From Jaltomata sinuosa (Eukaryota > Streptophyta > Magnoliopsida > Solanales > Solanaceae), in NCBI GenBank assembly GCA_003996215.1, contig QJPP01005274.1, positions 454,130 to 518,129 on the forward strand: 64,000 nt of DNA. The letters run 5' to 3'. The translations under genes and the position numbers were made by a program. How positions within the stretch are numbered: position 1 is the stretch's first letter; the number at the start of each line of letters is the position of its first letter. The notes under the pieces are model-generated. The model had not been told where the DNA came from and ran no database searches. It saw only the letters and a program-made list of their open reading frames with translations. Positions 59,715-64,000 of this stretch are shown here, piece by piece.

Positions 59715-60165
59715 TATGTAGAGTATGTTGGAGATAATCAAACATATTGGACATATGTTGCAACATATCATTCATCTTTTGCAACAGATGTCTATATCTG
59801 TTGGATGATTTCTAGCAGATGAGCCATCTGTTGCAACAGGTTGGTTATCTGTTGCAACAGATGACTATATTTGTTTGATTATTTCCAACAGATGATTCAT
59901 CTGTTGCAACAGATGAATCATCTGTTGCAACATGTGCAGAGTTTGTTTGATTATTTCCAACAGATGAGTCATCTGTTGCAACAGGTTATTGATCTGTTAA
60001 AATAGATGACTATATATGTTTGATTATTTCCAACAGATGAGTCATTTGTTGCAACAGATGAATCATCTGCTGCAACAGATGAGTCATTTGTTGCAACAGA
60101 TAAATCATCTGCTGCAACAGATGTCTAAATTTGTCTGATTATTTTAAACAGATGTGTAATTAATT
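59715..60165. repeat. palindromic repeat array between satellite and ULP-like gene
   Basis: ATCTGTTGCAACAGATGA units with GACTATATATGTTTGATTATTTCCAACAG spacers, the reverse complement of the spacer used at 58430-58700. The two arrays therefore form a large inverted repeat around the satellite block. Confidence 0.85.
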
Positions 60166-61005
60166 TTTAGTAATAATCTAATAGTTTTCAAATCTAAGAA
60201 TAAAATAAAATTTATGACATAATAACTGGACATCTATTAAATATACAATATCGTCATTACAAATATATAATATAATTAAATAAAATACTAAAAATAAAAA
60301 GATTGTCTGCAAATTACAACCTATATCAGGGCTCCAAACTCTTAAAGGCCACCCCAGCAGCCCAAACCTCTTGCATTCTTGCAACTGAATTATCATTCAT
60401 TAGAGTGTCGGGAGTTGTCATACAATTACCGGTTATCAAATGCTCAATGAAAGCAAGCGAGTATGACCCGCACGCGGCAAAAGTTTCATTCTTCGGAAGG
60501 TTCTATTTTCGACCTTCAAAACCCCATCGTTCGTTGAGTAATTTTTCTGACAAGTGATTAATTAGGCCACTTTGCTTCAACAATCTAGGGAACAACTCCA
60601 ACAAACCCTCCATGAATATCAAAAATTCAAACTCTTCAAACACTGGTATGTTGCAGTCATAGACATTCATGACTCCCTCAGTCATTCTAATCTCATGAGT
60701 CACAAAATGCTTCTTTTCTAAATTCATGACTGCTATGATTCTCTTGGCCTCTCTCCAATCCATGGAACCTGGATATGGTCTCTTTCCTCTGACATAGTCA
60801 ATCATGTCATCATCCCATTTAAACTCAGCAAGTAACTCCTCTAATTTTTTTTTCCACCATGAGTTGTTGCTTCTTCACTGAATTTCTTGTACCGACCAAG
60901 GAAATTACCATAAAAATTAAGGTCCATGATTCTATCTCCAAGATCATAAAATTGAATAAATTTTAGACGCCTCACCCGCATCAGGAGAAGAATTTCATCA
61001 ACATA

Positions 61006-61207
61006 CTGAAATAATAATGCAATATATATAAGTTAGTAACTTATAACAATTGAAAACTTGCAGCAGATGATCCATCTGTTCCAACATATGATCCATCTAT
61101 TCCAACAGATGATCCATCTGTTGGAACTTATGCAACAGATGGATGGATCATCTAAATAAATATACTAATGAAATTAAATAAATAGAAGGTTAGTAAAAGT
61201 AACTTAC
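61006..61207 (-). other. ULP-like gene intron 2, with palindromic repeats
   Basis: Donor GTAAGT at 61207-61202 follows ...YWYVDW. Acceptor TTTCAG ends at 61006 before YVDEIL. Within it (61060-61150) are four degenerate ATCTGTTCCAACAGATG units. Confidence 0.7.
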
Positions 61208-61694
61208 CCAGTCCACATACCAATACTTCATATCAGTCATGTTCTTGAAGTCTTGTGCACCAAACTCATGCATAGTTTTTAGCTTTGACTTTCTTGTTGC
61301 ACTCACCAACTTGTAAATATTTACCTTTTTCAGCTCTCCTTTCTCTCCTATGGCCCTTGGAACTTCCCCAACAATGCAAGGAAGAGAAGTTACAATTTTC
61401 CTTGACTTAACATTTGATATTGCCTTGGAAATTGATTTTTTTTGTCCTCCTAAGCTTAACCTGCAATGGAGTGAATGACTCTGTAATCTTTCTTGATGGG
61501 ATGACACCCCTTTTAAATGTCAATTCCTTTACAGCCTGAGTTAATACAGCAAGAGCATTAATCACTCCATTGTGTTTTTCCTAGCACTCTTGACATTTGC
61601 ATGCAAAACAGGAGCTAGAGCTAGAAGAAGCAACACCAGCAAAAGATTGTCTACCCATATGTGGTAATTTTGTAGTATGCACACTGAAAAGGGT

Positions 61695-61790
61695 GTGTCT
61701 ACCACCAAAGTCAGGGCTGTGTCCACCACCAAATTCAGGGCTGTGTCCACCACCAAAGTCAGGGCTATGTCCACCAACAAAATCAGCATC
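61695..61790 (-). repeat. 24-bp in-frame minisatellite in the ULP-like gene
   Basis: Four units of 24 bp encode HSP(D/E)FGGG-type octapeptides in the low-complexity region between the N-terminal block and the protease domain. The neighbouring GTTGTTGATG/GGTGGTGG triplet runs (61850-61970) add Val/Gly/Asp stretches. The length keeps the reading frame. Confidence 0.85.
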
Positions 61791-62144
61791 GCCAGCATGA
61801 CCATAATCATGGTCATTTCTTGGTTGAAAAACTACAAGAGTATCACCAACACCACTACCACCACCACCAGCAGCAGCAGAAATACCAACACCATCACCAC
61901 CACCATCAACAACAACATCAACACCAAAACTATCACCAACACCAACACCAGCAGTATCAACAACAACATCAGCAAGAACCAAATCATCCTCCCCAAGTGC
62001 TTTTCTTGTGATGACTGTTGCTTCAGCCAATTCTTTTTTTATCAAGTCTACCTTAGGGTCTGGTTTTATGTCAACAATCCCTAGAGTAACAAAGAATGGC
62101 ATTTGCAATTCTTGTTATGTAGGAACAAGCCAGGGATGCACAAC

Positions 62145-62423
62145 CTATAATCAAAAGTAGATATATTAAAATCAACCTATAAGTTGTAACAAATGGGTAT
62201 ATGTTGAAACAGATAAGGACATGTAGCAACAAATCACTCATTTGTTGCATAAGTTGCAGTAGATGGGTAATCTGTTAACAAATTCAGAGATTTGTTGCAA
62301 CAGATGGGTGATCTGCTGCAACATATGGGTAATCTATTACAACATGTCATTATCTGTTGCAACATATTATTCATCTGTTGAGATAAGTTAAGTAAAATTT
62401 GTTCTATTTAAAAGAAAACTTAC
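62145..62423 (-). other. ULP-like gene intron 1, with palindromic repeats
   Basis: Donor GTAAGT (62423-62418) and acceptor TTATAG (ending 62145) fit the exon reading frames. Degenerate ATCTGTTGCAACAGATG units fill 62180-62390. Confidence 0.7.
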
Positions 62424-62472
62424 TGCATCTTCAAGAGGGTTAAAGAGATCAAGGGCATTCACTTTGGAGTTG

Positions 62473-64000
62473 TGTAATGACCCTTCCGGTCATTTCCACG
62501 TTTGAGTTTTGAAGTCAAACAAATCGACAAAAGATATCGTAAGACCTTTAACAAATTTTCTGAACCTTGGGTCAAATGTATCGGAGCTTTTCTCCCAATA
62601 TATAAAGAGTTAGAAGTCCCCCGAAATACCAAATCGAAGGTCTACGAGTCTAGTTTCCAACGCACAAAACCGCACGTCCAACTGATCTCGGAGTAAAGAG
62701 TTATGACTGTTTTACCGCGGACTGTCTGGCAGAAAACGGGTTGCGAACCGGGTCGCGAACCGGGCCGGGTTAAACGCGATTTAAGCCTCGACGTCACGTT
62801 TTAAAATGCCGTTTCAGTTCTGAAACAGTTATAAAAAATAAGGGAGGATCCCGAGATAATTCTTGAGCATCGAAATCGTGCGTTGGCGAATTTCGATCCT
62901 AAACTTAAGAACTTTATTAGCATCGTGCGTGTATTTGAAATATTTATTTAAAAGTTAAATTTGGTAAAAATTATATTATTATTACCTTTTCAAAATATTT
63001 TAAAGGGGTATAAAAAATATTTTGTTACGATATAAGGGTATATGTATTTATTTTATAAGGTTTTTATACTCCGTAATATTTTAACGGAGATAGTAAATTT
63101 AGTTATGTTAAAATTTATTATTATAATATAGTAGGTTTTATTCGAAATAATTTTCTAATGATTATGGTATATTTAAAATATTATATTTATTATACCACGA
63201 ACTTACGCAATACCCGAGTATATAAATAACGGGATAGGAATTTTATTTTGGCACCTTGTAAGTGCCACCTCCCCTCCACGTGTAGGTGGAGGGAGTGGCC
63301 AGCAATCAAAAGGGTAAGAGGTGGCAACATAAATACACTAAGTTGGCAGCATATATACTTATGTATATTTGGCTGATTTGAGCCATGTATGCTGAAAGGC
63401 ATACCACTACTAAACGTTACTTAGTGCATATGCACATATATGCTTACAATTATTGAAGAGTGTTGATGGGAAGAAAATGTTGTCACGTTTTATTTAATCT
63501 CCGAAAGAAAATCAATTATCTACGTCAAGTTATTCCGTCCCAAATCCGAATCCGATTTCGATTTAGTTTTGGATTTTCTTGGAGTGGTTCGAGCTTGGAC
63601 ATCGTTGTTCTAGCAGCTTGTCGTCGGACGACAGGTAGGTTACAGTTTATTTTCCCTAGACTCCGTATATATAAAATAAAATTGTATTAATGGGCATCCT
63701 TGGGTTGGTTTATTAGGTTGGTACCACAGACCTTGACCGCTTTATTCATAACCGCCTGCTTTTGTTCCTCCGTTGTTTGTAGTATTTGCCGTTATATTTT
63801 ATTTATTTACCCTTGTGGTCCTGTGAGGCCTTGTTGACTATGGAACATAGAACGTGGGATTTTGGGAATGTCCGCGAGTCCCGGGCATAGAATTATCCTT
63901 CTAGGCTGGTTATGCTTGCTGAGTAGCTGTGGGCCTGTGCAGGGTCGATAGGTTGATATGTGAGCTGCGGGGAACAGGCTATTGTGTGGTCATATCATAT
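62473..64000 (+). mobile_element. 5' part of an LTR related to element B, cut by the window end
   Basis: It starts TGTAATGACCCTTCCGGTCA, the same first 20 bases as the element B LTR. It then has its own U3 with a small GGGTCGCGAACCGGG island (62736-62785) and a TATA box in CAGTTATAAAAAATA (62828-62840). From about 63590 on (AGCTTGTCGTCGGACGACAGG, GGCATCCTTGGGTTGG, GGTCGATAGGTTGAT) it again matches element B. It interrupts the ULP-like gene. Presumed TSD at the left is AGTTG. The open frames at 62502 and 63460 lack motifs. Confidence 0.8.
62828..62836 (+). promoter_or_regulatory. TATA box of the right-end LTR
   Basis: GTTATAAAA lies about 45 bases after the GC-rich island of this LTR. Confidence 0.5.

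Larger units (their letters stand above)
60326..62472 (-). pseudogene. ULP-type (C48) cysteine protease pseudogene, transposon-borne
   Basis: Three exon parts on the minus strand: 62472-62424 (SKVNALDLFNPLEDA), 62144-61208 (VHPWLVPT..., a low-complexity region, CFACKCQEC, RGVIPSRKITESFTPLQ) and 61005-60326 (YVDEILLLMRVRR, DLGDRIMDLNFYGNF, DWREAKRIIAVMN, KKHFVTHEI, NVYDC, ELFPRLLKQSG, then FAACGSYSLAFIEHL). His, Asp and Cys (codon 60470-60472) of a ULP-type protease are present. ULP enzymes cleave SUMO; transposon versions have unknown targets. Breaks: stops near 62117 and after CKCQEC, a shift at an A9 run (60845-60853), TAG 60503-60505 just before the Cys, and the 5' end cut by an LTR at 62473. 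Confidence 0.75.

Noticed and set aside
61677..62084. Thr/Asn-rich 135-residue + strand frame
   Set aside because: Antisense of the ULP-like gene's low-complexity exon, which explains it fully.

Overview
The window looks like heterochromatic plant DNA made almost entirely of nested, decayed transposable elements. The family set points to Solanaceae: Ty3/gypsy chromoviruses with tRNA-iMet primer sites, Stowaway MITEs, 'putative plant transposon protein' (PF20167-type) elements, and a MuDR-like transposase with a ULP-type protease gene. Capsicum is my first guess and Solanum the second. That is recognition from memory and was not tested. I see no gene likely to make an intact host protein, and no RNA gene, CRISPR array or bacterial-type operon.

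Layout, left to right. (1) 1-1320 is a + strand LTR that cuts the end off a minus-strand PF20167-type pseudogene (1318-2516). The pseudogene's element runs right to its own primer site and 5' LTR (4788-6170). (2) 6171-21997 is a + strand PF20167-type element: a broken ORF (7625-9001) carrying a Stowaway MITE, 3' UTR and 3' LTR (20515-21997). It is split by a complete minus-strand chromovirus, element A (9793-19058). (3) 21998-27571 is older DNA with an F-box remnant, a 1.04-kb non-autonomous element with a perfect 9-bp target duplication, and Stowaway-like repeats. (4) 27572-39939 is chromovirus element B, with 3.6-kb LTRs and a 5' LTR fused to a foreign LTR end (39940-40601). (5) 40602-42222 is AT-rich tandem DNA. 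(6) 42223-48759 is a related, 5'-truncated element C. (7) 48760-53809 is a tandem-repeat-rich 3' region of a Tat/Ogre-like element. It carries a solo LTR (49232-51379, TSD TGTAA) and ends at an LTR starting at 53810. (8) 54.6-62.47 kb is a MULE-like unit. It has a + strand mudrA pseudogene, a convergent minus-strand ULP-like protease pseudogene, a 162-bp satellite array, and many copies of the palindrome ATCTGTTGCAACAGAT in its spacers and introns. (9) 62473-64000 is the start of another LTR, inserted in the ULP-like gene.

Two patterns go beyond ordinary annotation. First, in several unrelated LTR types a GC-rich cluster of short imperfect palindromes, with a different core in each family, lies about 10-70 bp upstream of the likely LTR TATA box. 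Second, the MULE/ULP unit carries its own 16-18 bp palindrome, containing two E-box-like halves, outside its exons. Coding decay is dominated by changes such as CAG to TAG and CGA to TGA, some at the same codons in different elements. That fits long silencing by cytosine methylation.
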